A stretch of DNA of 6,753 bases from Phycisphaerae bacterium. GTDB lineage: Bacteria; Planctomycetota; Phycisphaerae; Tepidisphaerales; Tepidisphaeraceae. Each line of letters opens with the position of its first letter. The stretch's first letter is position 1. The stretch lies in NCBI GenBank assembly GCA_014380825.1, contig JACMJD010000691.1, forward strand, positions 1-6,753, in the 5' to 3' direction. Under the pieces are notes generated by a model that made no database searches, was not told where the DNA came from, and saw nothing but the letters and a program-made list of their open reading frames with translations. Below, piece by piece: positions 1 to 5,053 of this stretch. The position numbers and the translations under genes were made by a program.

Positions 1-44
1 CTGTCGGGCGCCATTCGCATCCCGAGATCCTTCGAGTAGAGCAT
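1..44 (-). CDS. Possible 5' fragment of a minus-strand gene
   Basis: Reading leftwards from an ATG at 44-42, the frame stays open to the window edge and gives MLYSKDLGMRMAPD. The codons end mostly in G or C, as in the real genes nearby. The fragment lies 36 nt beyond the stop of the 163-residue gene and could be a third gene of the same operon. There is no good Shine-Dalgarno sequence, and fourteen residues cannot be assigned to a family. It may simply be spacer. Confidence 0.2.
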   Translation of the reverse strand, partial: MLYSKDLGMRMAPD

Positions 45-80
45 GCTGCTTATCAATTGCAGTAAGTAGCAGTGTCCCCC

Positions 81-572
81 TTAATCCAATCTGCTTGCCT
101 GATCCGCTGCAGATGGCTGCCAGAACGTGACCTCGTAATCGTTCAAGTCTTCGAACGGTCCGTCTGCGAAGTGGACGACGAACGAGCGGTCGGGGAAATC
201 GTGTGCGAGCTTTGTCTGCCAGATATCGCGAAGCAAGCGGCCCAGATAAATGAGCTGCTCCGCGGTTGCGGAACCGCCCGCGCGAGAGAAATAGTCAGAT
301 ACGTGCCGGTGGTTCATCACGATTTCAACGTCGCGCCGATTGCCGTCGCGTTGCTCCATGAACGCACGGAATGAGTCTGACGAGAAGCCGGCGAAGAGCA
401 CACAGCCGTCATGCTCGACGAACTCAGGCCAGAACAGTCGGCCGTATCCGATCGCAAGTTCGGAACGGCCGACACATCCGATCCACGCTTCAACCGAAAT
501 CCCGTGGCCGTTGTTCCACGCCTGCAGTTCGGGGATGAGCCTGACGAAGTCGATTTCGGAAGTGTTGCTCAT
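81..572 (-). CDS. Conserved-looking hypothetical protein, 163 aa
   Basis: This is a soluble protein of unknown function. It has no signal peptide, membrane segment or cysteine-pair metal site. It is rich in aromatic residues and has distinctive stretches: EAWIGCVGRSELAIGYGRLF (28-47), VMNHRHVSDYF (85-95), LIYLGRLLRDIWQTKLAHDFPDRSF (107-131) and the C-terminal DYEVTFWQP (145-153). I believe similar small proteins exist in several bacterial phyla as uncharacterised proteins, but I cannot name a family. The start is set by an AGGA sequence 6 nt upstream of the ATG. It begins 2 nt after the stop of the acetyltransferase gene, so the two are almost certainly co-transcribed and perhaps translationally coupled. 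The coding frame is supported by GC-biased third positions. Function is not inferred. Confidence 0.8.
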   Translation of the reverse strand: MSNTSEIDFVRLIPELQAWNNGHGISVEAWIGCVGRSELAIGYGRLFWPEFVEHDGCVLFAGFSSDSFRAFMEQRDGNRRDVEIVMNHRHVSDYFSRAGGSATAEQLIYLGRLLRDIWQTKLAHDFPDRSFVVHFADGPFEDLNDYEVTFWQPSAADQASRLD

Positions 573-574
573 GA

Positions 575-991
575 TCAGTCCTGCTGCAATCGCTTTCCCA
601 TACTGGTGACTTCATCAACCGAAAATCCAATCGCGCGATAGAAGTCGATGACGGCCTGGTTCGTCGCCCTCACCTGCAGGTTGACCTTCGGGCAACCCGC
701 GGCAAGCAGAACTCGCTCCGCTGCCTTCATCAGCTCGCGGCCGATTCCGCGGGACCGCTGCTTCGGGTCGACGGCGAGATAATTGATCCAGCCGCGATGG
801 CCGTCGTAGCCGCACATGACGCTGCCGACGATCGCGCCATCGCTCACCGCGAGCAAAAACATTTCCGGTTGAACGGCCAGCTTGCGCGCGATGTCCTTCC
901 GCGGATCGTTCTGCGGCCGAACCAGATCGCACCGCCGCCACAGCTCGATGACGGCATCTTCGTCGGCGGGTTGGAAGGGGCGGATGTTCAT
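575..991 (-). CDS. ypeA: GNAT-family N-acetyltransferase, YpeA-like
   Basis: The 138-residue protein aligns by eye from end to end with Escherichia coli YpeA (about 141 residues), a GNAT-fold acyl-CoA-dependent acetyltransferase. Visible hallmarks are an N-terminal MNIRPFQPAD strand, ELWRRCDLVRPQNDP (16-30, a YpeA-like signature), GYDGHRGWINYLAV (61-74), the acetyl-CoA pyrophosphate loop QRSRGIGREL (78-87, the Q/R-x-x-G-x-G/A motif A), a CPKVNLQV strand (100-107) and the C-terminal FYRAIGF (117-123). The length is complete and the ATG fits the family start, although no strong Shine-Dalgarno is visible. It is first in a two-gene minus-strand operon. GNAT enzymes transfer an acetyl group from acetyl-CoA to an amine. 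The substrate of this branch cannot be read from the sequence, and the function of YpeA itself is poorly defined. The protein should be cytoplasmic. Confidence 0.92.
   Translation of the reverse strand: MNIRPFQPADEDAVIELWRRCDLVRPQNDPRKDIARKLAVQPEMFLLAVSDGAIVGSVMCGYDGHRGWINYLAVDPKQRSRGIGRELMKAAERVLLAAGCPKVNLQVRATNQAVIDFYRAIGFSVDEVTSMGKRLQQD
579..582 (-). promoter_or_regulatory. Shine-Dalgarno AGGA for the 163-aa gene
   Basis: The minus strand reads AGGA followed by six bases and then the ATG at 572-570. The site lies inside the last codons of the upstream acetyltransferase gene, which fits re-initiation by ribosomes finishing that gene. It supports the chosen start. Confidence 0.6.
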
Positions 992-1092
992 GCTTGATGT
1001 CGCGCGAGACCTTTTTCCGTCACGTCCACGTTCGGTGATTCGTCCAGTTTGAAACCGAAACGTCCATGCGATTCTCGAAACGACCTCCGCAG

Positions 1093-1098
1093 ATCATA
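1093..1098 (-). promoter_or_regulatory. Weak candidate -10 for the ypeA operon
   Basis: The minus strand reads TATGAT, one mismatch from TATAAT, about 100 nt upstream of the acetyltransferase ATG. No convincing -35 box lies at 16-18 nt, and the position where one should be runs into the inverted repeat. It is offered only as the best sigma-70-like candidate on this side of the spacer. Confidence 0.2.
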
Positions 1099-1119
1099 CG
1101 CCGAAAACGACGAATTCCC

Positions 1120-1199
1120 CGTTTAGCCCGGCCGCTTGCGGCGGGTGACTTCTTCAACGTCGGAAAACCGGAACTCGCCGCAAGCGGCCGGGCTAAACG
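1120..1199. repeat. Perfect 24-bp inverted repeat with 32-nt loop
   Basis: The arm at 1120-1143 (starting CGTTTAGCCCGGCCGC) is the exact reverse complement of the arm at 1176-1199. Each arm also contains its own 12-nt palindrome, GCCGCTTGCGGC at 1131-1142 and GCCGCAAGCGGC at 1177-1188, so the DNA or RNA can fold as one long stem or as two short hairpins. The 32-nt loop carries a further mini-hairpin, CGGAAAACCG, at 1161-1170. No T-tract follows in either direction, so a classic intrinsic terminator is unlikely, and the element lies upstream of both flanking genes. I think it is a dispersed, mobile-type palindromic repeat (REP- or MITE-like), which is inference. A role in transcription control or insulation is the alternative. 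Confidence 0.85.
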
Positions 1200-1224
1200 A
1201 ATGCGTTGTCGTGGGGCGCTGGTC

Positions 1225-1242
1225 GCAAGCACCGGCCGGGCT
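1225..1242. repeat. Degenerate extra copy of the inverted-repeat arm
   Basis: GCAAGCACCGGCCGGGCT matches the core of the right arm at 1180-1194 (GCAAGCGGCCGGGCT) apart from a 3-nt insertion. It lies 26 nt beyond the right arm in the same orientation. It could be a decayed third unit of the element or chance similarity in GC-rich DNA. Confidence 0.35.
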
Positions 1243-1292
1243 GCGGGTTGGGACAAATCGCGAGTTTGGCCGCTTTTACCGGTGTTTTGAGA

Positions 1293-1298
1293 TAAAAT
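1293..1298 (+). promoter_or_regulatory. Weak candidate -10 for the 1416 gene
   Basis: TAAAAT lies within GATAAAATAC, the most AT-rich patch of the spacer, about 118 nt before the start codon at 1416. The nearest -35-like hexamer, TTGGCC at 1266-1271, is 21 nt away, which is too far for a normal sigma-70 spacing. The candidate is weak. Confidence 0.22.
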
Positions 1299-1405
1299 AC
1301 TTGTGTCGCCACGCGGTCTGCGCGTGCTCGCGGCTTGCTCGTCAGTTTCCTACGACGGGCGACTCCTTAACGTTTTCATTGCTCCTCACATCTCTTTCTC
1401 CCAAC

Positions 1406-1410
1406 GGAGG
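1406..1410 (+). promoter_or_regulatory. Shine-Dalgarno GGAGG for the 1416 gene
   Basis: GGAGG lies 5 nt before the ATG at 1416. This near-consensus site fixes the start of the frameshifted gene and shows that its initiation region is intact. Confidence 0.75.
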
Positions 1411-2173
1411 CCGTCATGACCGTCACACCGAAGAAGCTCGCCGCCAATCGCGCGAATGCTCAGAAGTCCACCGGGCCACGCAGCGTTGCGGGCAAACGTC
1501 GCTCGTCGATGAACGGCGTCACGCACGGATTGTTTTGCAGCGACGTGCTGTTGCGCGGCGAAGACGCTCGGGTGTTCGAGCAATTTCGCTCGGCCGTGCT
1601 GATGAAATTATCGCCGCAGGATGTGGTGGAGTTGATGATCTGCGACCGGATCGTCACCGCGCAGTGGAAGCTGCGGCGGCTCAACGCGCGGGAAGAGAAG
1701 CCGCATCTCGTGAGGTCTTCGCTGCCGATTGATCGCGCACGTCGAGCGATTCAGCGCGATCGTGACCAGCGCGAGTTCACGGAGCTGCGTTGGGGCCGAG
1801 CTTCGTGCCGACCGCCGACGACAAGCGCACGGATCGCGTGCTCGCGCAGTATGAGCAAGCCGGCGCCGCAAGCGCGTTGGAACGACACGCGCCCAGCGAG
1901 ATGCCGGAGGAGGAAGCCCACGACGGGAAGTATTCCGACGAGCAGATCGATCGCTGGTCGCGCGTCGAGCAGCGGCTGGAACTGTCGATCCACCGCAACC
2001 TGCGGATGCTGGAGCGACTGCGCCGGCAAAGCCAAAGCGAGAAAGACGAGCCCTTGCCGCAATGTCCGTTCCTGCCGGTACTTGCGGATGGCGCCGACGC
2101 GGAATCGAACACGGAAGATGATCGAATCCAGCAGACCGAAGCCAAAGAAAGGGAGGGAGAAACGGAAGGATCA

Positions 2174-2200
2174 ACCACCAAGAGCACCAAGGGCACCAAG
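2174..2200 (+). repeat. Three 9-bp units ending CACCAAG/ACCAAG
   Basis: The units are ACCACCAAG, AGCACCAAG and GGCACCAAG, head to tail. In the downstream frame of the broken gene they encode TTKSTKGTK. Runs of this kind (reverse strand CTTGGTGCCCTTGGTGCTC) are, to my recollection, a low-complexity sequence scattered in spacers of planctomycete and related genomes. Here it sits in the tail of the frameshifted gene, suggesting that this 3' region derives from non-coding sequence. Confidence 0.7.
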
Positions 2201-2250
2201 AATTCGGACGGTCAAAACAGAGACATCGAGGGAAATGCGGTTGAGCAGGA

Positions 2251-2310
2251 TGTTCGAGATGATCAAAGCTCACGGATAGCAATCCGTGGGGTTCGTCAAG
2301 ATCTCGAACA
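2251..2310 (+). other. Compound hairpin before the kinase gene
   Basis: TGTTCGAGAT (2251-2260) is the exact reverse complement of ATCTCGAACA (2301-2310). Nested between them is a tight hairpin, CACGGAT-AGCA-ATCCGTG (2271-2288), extended by a G-U and a C-G pair. The first-frame stop codon of the broken gene (TAG, 2277-2279) lies in this inner hairpin. The structure ends 56 nt before the kinase start. No U-tract follows, so it is not a typical intrinsic terminator. It could be a leader structure controlling the kinase mRNA, a protein-binding site or a repeat remnant. Confidence 0.45.
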
Positions 2311-2366
2311 GAATGACGACGGCGCTTGTGCGGGGGCGGGGATGCGATTAACACCATTGGACCATC

Positions 2367-3443
2367 ATGCGACTCCGCGAGAAATATGAACTGATCACGA
2401 CGCCTCGCGTGGAGCCGCGGCGGACGACGATTCAACGGTACGGCATCGCGATCATAGCGGTCGCATTGGCGGGGGCGGCGCGGGCGGTGTTCTGGGGCGT
2501 GCTTGCTAACGATGTGCCGTTTCTGCTTCAGCTCGTCGCGGTCGCGGTGGCCGCGACGATCGGGGGGCTCGGGCCGGGGTTGCTCGCCACGATCCTGGGC
2601 GCGGCGGTTGGATTCTTTCTCGCGAGCTACGGCGATCCGGCGCGGAACTCCCTCTCCGAGCTCAGTCGATTTCTGATCGAAGCCAGTTTGATCAGCGCGC
2701 TAGGCGGCTGGCTCGCCGTCGCGCGGCAACGCGCCGAAGCTTCCGACATCGCGCGGGCGGCTCTGGAGAAGCAGATGCTCGAAGTCGGCGACAAGGAACG
2801 CCGCCGCTTCGGTCACGATCTGCACGATGGCCTTGGCCAGCAGCTCACCGGCATTGCGCTGCTCAGCGAATCGCTGTCGAATCAGTTGACGGCGAAGTCA
2901 TCGCCGCACGCACTGCAGGCGGAGCAGATCGCGTCGCTTGTCACCGAGACGATCGGCTGGACGCGCGAATTGGCGCGCGGGCTTTCGCCGCTCACGCTGG
3001 AGACCGACGGACTTTCCGCCGCTCTGGAGGAATTGGCCGCACGCGCGAGCCGGTTGTTCACCATCAGTTGCCGCTTCGACTGCGAGCAGGATACTTTGCC
3101 GGTTGCTGACGACGCCGCCATCCACGTCTACCGAATTGTGCAGGAGGCAATCAGCAATTCGGTTCGTCACGGCAAGGCCAAGCACGTGGAGATTTGCGCG
3201 GAGTTGGAGTCCAGCGTGCTGACGATGACGGTGACGGACGACGGCTCGGGTTTGTCCGCCAAAACCGTTGCTCAGCCGGGCATAGGCTTGCGAATTATGC
3301 AGTATCGTGCGAACCTGATCGGAGCAAAGCTACACGTCGCGCGAGTGAGCGAGCGAGGCGGCACGATCGTCTCCTGCACACTGGGCGCATCGGCCAGCAA
3401 CGGACGGCGAACCGAACCGGAGGCACGTGATGACCGGCACTGA
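2367..3443 (+). CDS. Membrane sensor histidine kinase, NarL/HisKA_3 type
   Basis: This 358-residue kinase should autophosphorylate on a histidine and pass the phosphate to the regulator encoded next to it. Residues 27-119 contain four hydrophobic segments (about 27-45, 52-68, 69-87, 101-119) with GGLGPGLLATILGA (66-79), typical of the DUF4118 four-TM module also seen in KdpD. A helical linker (120-145) leads to the HisKA_3 dimerisation domain, with ERRRFGHDLHDGLGQQLTG (144-162) and phosphoacceptor His153. The ATPase domain shows the N box around Asn264 (QEAISNSVRHG), DDGSG (291-295) and GIGLRIMQYRA (305-315). Lacking a periplasmic domain, it probably senses through the membrane or cytoplasm; the signal is unknown. 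The start is the ATG at 2367; only a weak GGA precedes it. Its 3' end overlaps the regulator gene by 14 nt. The 23-nt overlap with the broken gene upstream suggests partial read-through transcription. Confidence 0.93.
   Translation: MRLREKYELITTPRVEPRRTTIQRYGIAIIAVALAGAARAVFWGVLANDVPFLLQLVAVAVAATIGGLGPGLLATILGAAVGFFLASYGDPARNSLSELSRFLIEASLISALGGWLAVARQRAEASDIARAALEKQMLEVGDKERRRFGHDLHDGLGQQLTGIALLSESLSNQLTAKSSPHALQAEQIASLVTETIGWTRELARGLSPLTLETDGLSAALEELAARASRLFTISCRFDCEQDTLPVADDAAIHVYRIVQEAISNSVRHGKAKHVEICAELESSVLTMTVTDDGSGLSAKTVAQPGIGLRIMQYRANLIGAKLHVARVSERGGTIVSCTLGASASNGRRTEPEARDDRH
3419..3423 (+). promoter_or_regulatory. Shine-Dalgarno GGAGG deciding the regulator start
   Basis: GGAGG inside the last codons of the kinase gene lies 6 nt before the ATG at 3430 but only 3 nt before the in-frame GTG at 3427. 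The spacing favours the ATG, so the regulator has 236 residues rather than 237. Confidence 0.7.
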
Positions 3444-4140
3444 AACCGCGGGCAGCCCGATTTCACCGCGAACCGCGGATGGAAAGTTCAAGATTCTCCT
3501 GATCGATGATCATCCGATCGTCCGCCAGGGACTGGTGCAGTTGATCAATCAGGAAGTCGACATGCACGTGTGCGCCGAAGCATCGAACGCGCGCGAGGCG
3601 ATGGAAATGGCGGCATCGACGGCGCCGGATGTCGCGGTGGTCGACATCTCGTTGGAAGATCGCAGCGGCGTGGAGCTGATCAAGGAGTTCGGCCAGCGAT
3701 TTCCGAATATGCTGTGTTTGGCGCTGTCGATGTATGACGAATCGATGTACGCGGTACGCGTGCTGCGCGCGGGCGGGCGCGGGTACGTGATGAAGCAGGA
3801 AGCGACCAAGAAGGTGATTGCCGCGATCCGTCGCGTGGTGGGCGGACAGGTTTATGTCAGCGACGCGATGGCGTCGCGCCTCGTCGGGCAATTGGTGCTG
3901 GGAGAAAACGATCGTGGCTCTCCGGTCGCGGCGCTGAGCGATCGCGAGCTGGAGGTGCTCACGCTGATCGGCCGGGGGATGGGCACTCGCGAGGTGGCCG
4001 AGCGGTTGTTCATCAGCGTGAAGACGGTCGAAGCGCACAAGGAACGGTTGAAGGAAAAGCTCAAGCTGCAAGGCAGCACCGAGCTGGTGCGCTTCGCCGT
4101 GCAATTCACGCTGGATCAGGCCAACCAGGCTGCGAAATGA
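3430..4140 (+). CDS. NarL/LuxR-type response regulator
   Basis: This is the phosphorylation-controlled DNA-binding partner of the kinase just upstream. After a short flexible N-terminus the receiver domain (about 19-140) shows the acidic pair Asp26-Asp27 (KILLIDDHPIVRQG), phosphoacceptor Asp72 (VAVVDISLEDRSG), the switch residue Ser100 (LALSMYD) and Lys122 (GYVMKQEA). The output domain (about 165-228) is a LuxR helix-turn-helix: LSDRELEVLTLIGRGMGTRE (169-188), then VAERLFISVKTVEAHKERLK (189-208) containing the recognition helix. All key residues are present, so it should be an active transcription factor that dimerises on phosphorylation. A GGAGG 6 nt upstream and the 14-nt overlap with the kinase gene point to translational coupling and matched amounts of the two proteins. 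Its target promoters are not identifiable; autoregulation would be common for such systems. Confidence 0.95.
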   Translation: MTGTETAGSPISPRTADGKFKILLIDDHPIVRQGLVQLINQEVDMHVCAEASNAREAMEMAASTAPDVAVVDISLEDRSGVELIKEFGQRFPNMLCLALSMYDESMYAVRVLRAGGRGYVMKQEATKKVIAAIRRVVGGQVYVSDAMASRLVGQLVLGENDRGSPVAALSDRELEVLTLIGRGMGTREVAERLFISVKTVEAHKERLKEKLKLQGSTELVRFAVQFTLDQANQAAK

Positions 4141-4159
4141 GCCGCGGAAAGTGCGAACG

Positions 4160-4185
4160 GGCGGCGGCAGTTTCATTCCGCCGCC
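4160..4185 (+). terminator. GC-rich hairpin after the response regulator gene
   Basis: GGCGGCGG (4160-4167) pairs perfectly with CCGCCGCC (4178-4185) around a 10-nt loop, starting 20 nt after the regulator stop codon. This position fits a transcription end. The following bases are GAAAGCTC rather than a U-tract, so it is at best a U-less or factor-assisted terminator, or an mRNA 3'-stabilising stem. Confidence 0.45.
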
Positions 4186-4212
4186 GAAAGCTCACGGGCG
4201 AAAGCTCACGGG
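4185..4212 (+). repeat. Perfect 14-bp tandem duplication
   Basis: CGAAAGCTCACGGG occurs twice in direct succession (4185-4198 and 4199-4212), and a third unit begins with one more C. It ends 17 nt before the FHA-protein start codon, in the stretch where a promoter or ribosome-loading region is expected. It may be a recent slippage duplication or a repeated protein-binding site. Confidence 0.85.
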
Positions 4213-4229
4213 CATAGAATGATCTGGCC

Positions 4230-4943
4230 ATGCCGACGCTTGATCAGATTCTCGGTGGCGCGCCGCTGCTCACCTTGCACGTGAACGTGCCGCTGCAGCC
4301 CGAGCCGAGCGTGTTCCTCCTTCAGCGCGGGATCACGATCGGGCGGGGGCGAGACAACGCGATCGTTGTCGATCATCCTTCGGTGGGCGAGACGCACGCG
4401 CAAGTGTACGAAGATCCGGAGACGGGCCTTCTGCGGGCGCGATGCCTCGAGCCATTCTTCTTTACGACAACCAATGATCTGGAAGTCGTGAGAATTACGC
4501 TTCAGCCGGATGCGACGTTCCATATCGGCGAAGTGCGATTTGATTGCGGCGTGATCGAGTTGCGCACGGCGCGATCGACCAGCTCCGAAGCCGAACCCGC
4601 TCCGTTGCAGCTACCGCCGCCGTTGGCGATGCCATACGTTCCCGCGATTCGGGCGGCGTGTCCGCGATGTCATGAGTCGATCCTGAATCATCCGGCGTCG
4701 GCGCGATTCTGCTCGCGCTGCGGATTAGAGTTGCCGGAGAACTGCCCGCCATGGAATTGCGAGGGCGAGCTCAACCTGTCGAACCCCGCGCTGGCCGCCT
4801 ACGCACACGCGTTGTTCAACTTGGGCTCGCGATACGAGAACATGCCCGGGGGTGTCGATATCGAGCAAGCCATCCGCTACTACGAGAAGGCCGCAAAGAT
4901 CGGCGTACCGGGGGCGAGGGCGAGGCTGGAGGCGAGGGAGTGA
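4230..4943 (+). CDS. FHA domain - zinc ribbon - Sel1-like repeat protein
   Basis: This 237-residue soluble protein has three recognisable parts. Residues about 13-112 form an FHA-like beta-sandwich, with ITIGRGRDNAIVVDHPSVGE (35-54) and THAQVY following. FHA domains bind phosphothreonine peptides through a Ser and Arg in the V-S-R-x-H motif. Here the aligned positions read V-G-E-T-H (52-56), so both binding residues appear replaced although Gly38-Arg39 and His56 remain. A proline-rich linker (about 113-140) leads to a zinc ribbon, CPRC (144-147) and CSRC (161-164), followed by two further cysteines (172, 177). The C-terminus (187-235) fits one Sel1/TPR-type repeat: ALAAYAHALFNLGSRYENMP, then IEQAIRYYEKAAKIG. 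It is probably a protein-interaction adaptor, which is inference. There is no signal peptide or membrane segment. The start is the ATG at 4230; no clear Shine-Dalgarno precedes it. It has its own transcription unit, converging on the ATPase gene. Confidence 0.85.
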   Translation: MPTLDQILGGAPLLTLHVNVPLQPEPSVFLLQRGITIGRGRDNAIVVDHPSVGETHAQVYEDPETGLLRARCLEPFFFTTTNDLEVVRITLQPDATFHIGEVRFDCGVIELRTARSTSSEAEPAPLQLPPPLAMPYVPAIRAACPRCHESILNHPASARFCSRCGLELPENCPPWNCEGELNLSNPALAAYAHALFNLGSRYENMPGGVDIEQAIRYYEKAAKIGVPGARARLEARE

Positions 4944-4951
4944 AGCGGGTT

Positions 4952-5053
4952 GTTGGTTCTTGGTTATTCGTTATTGGGGTGCGCCTCAGCTGATTGACGC
5001 GTCGCCGGCTCGGGCGCGCACCAATAACCAAGAACGAATAACCAAGAACCAAC
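4952..5053. repeat. Long inverted repeat between convergent genes
   Basis: GTTGGTTCTTGGTTATTCGTT (4952-4972, 21 bp) is the exact reverse complement of 5033-5053. A further ATTGG..TGCGC segment on the left (4973-4984) can pair with GCGCACCAAT (5016-5025) if a 2-nt and a 7-nt bulge are allowed. The right arm holds AATAACCAAGAAC twice (5023-5035 and 5037-5049, 14-nt period), while the left has one copy. The element fills the gap between the stop codon at 4941-4943 and that at 5055-5053, and its right edge reaches into the latter. It may act as a two-way transcription end for the converging genes. Its AT-rich sequence, unlike its GC-rich surroundings, suggests a dispersed repeat. Confidence 0.8.

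Larger units (their letters stand above)
992..1415. other. Divergent intergenic spacer, 424 nt
   Basis: This spacer separates the start of the minus-strand acetyltransferase gene from the start of the plus-strand 'NAQKSTGP' gene, so promoters for both directions should lie in it. It holds a long perfect inverted repeat (1120-1199), a degenerate extra copy of one arm (1225-1242), two weak -10-like hexamers and a Shine-Dalgarno at its right end. The open frames that cross it mainly reflect the GC-rich palindrome and have no protein-like composition. I see no tRNA or recognisable RNA gene. Confidence 0.7.
1416..2389 (+). pseudogene. Frameshifted 'NAQKSTGP' family hypothetical gene
   Basis: The N-terminal part (frame of 1416) reads AANRANAQKSTGPRSVAGKR (residues 9-28), then SSMNGVTHGLF, LLRGEDARVFEQF and a helical IVTAQWKLRRL. 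I recognise this pattern from a large uncharacterised family common in planctomycetes; I know no function for it. After about residue 125 (W126, codon 1791-1793) this frame turns into an arginine- and serine-rich sequence that does not look like protein. The expected helical C-terminal part instead appears one frame over from 1790: GPSFVPTADDK, VLAQYEQ and RVEQRLELSIHRNLRMLERL, with strong G/C third-position bias. One missing base near the G-run at 1792-1795 would rejoin them as ELRWGPSFVP. The second frame runs to a TGA at 2387-2389, overlapping the kinase start by 23 nt; the first frame stops at 2279. A sequencing error is possible. No -1 slippery heptamer is visible, so programmed frameshifting is less likely. 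Confidence 0.65.

Noticed and set aside
1020..1067. A 15-codon minus-strand ORF (MDVSVSNWTNHRTWT) upstream of ypeA as a leader peptide
   Set aside because: The nearest GGAGG is 16 nt from its ATG, and there is no attenuator structure or codon run that would make a leader peptide likely.
1120..1199. Inverted repeat as an intrinsic terminator
   Set aside because: Neither strand has a T-tract after the stem, and the element lies upstream of both flanking genes, not behind one.
1136..1732. A 198-codon plus-strand frame over the spacer and the start of the 1416 gene
   Set aside because: It starts inside the inverted repeat and overlaps a gene with a good Shine-Dalgarno in another frame; its sequence is low-complexity and Arg-rich.
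2174..2200. Start of a CRISPR array
   Set aside because: The units are only 9 bp and contiguous, with no spacers.
1416..2389. Programmed -1 frameshifting in the 'NAQKSTGP' gene
   Set aside because: No X XXY YYZ heptamer or downstream pseudoknot-like structure is visible near 1765-1800; a plain indel explains the data.
1608..2435. A 275-codon minus-strand frame opposite the frameshifted gene
   Set aside because: It is Arg/Pro/Ser-rich and spans the repeat and hairpin; the plus-strand halves show family motifs instead.
3463..4176. A 237-codon minus-strand frame opposite the response regulator
   Set aside because: It is rich in His, Arg and Gln without domain signatures, and the plus strand carries all receiver and LuxR motifs.
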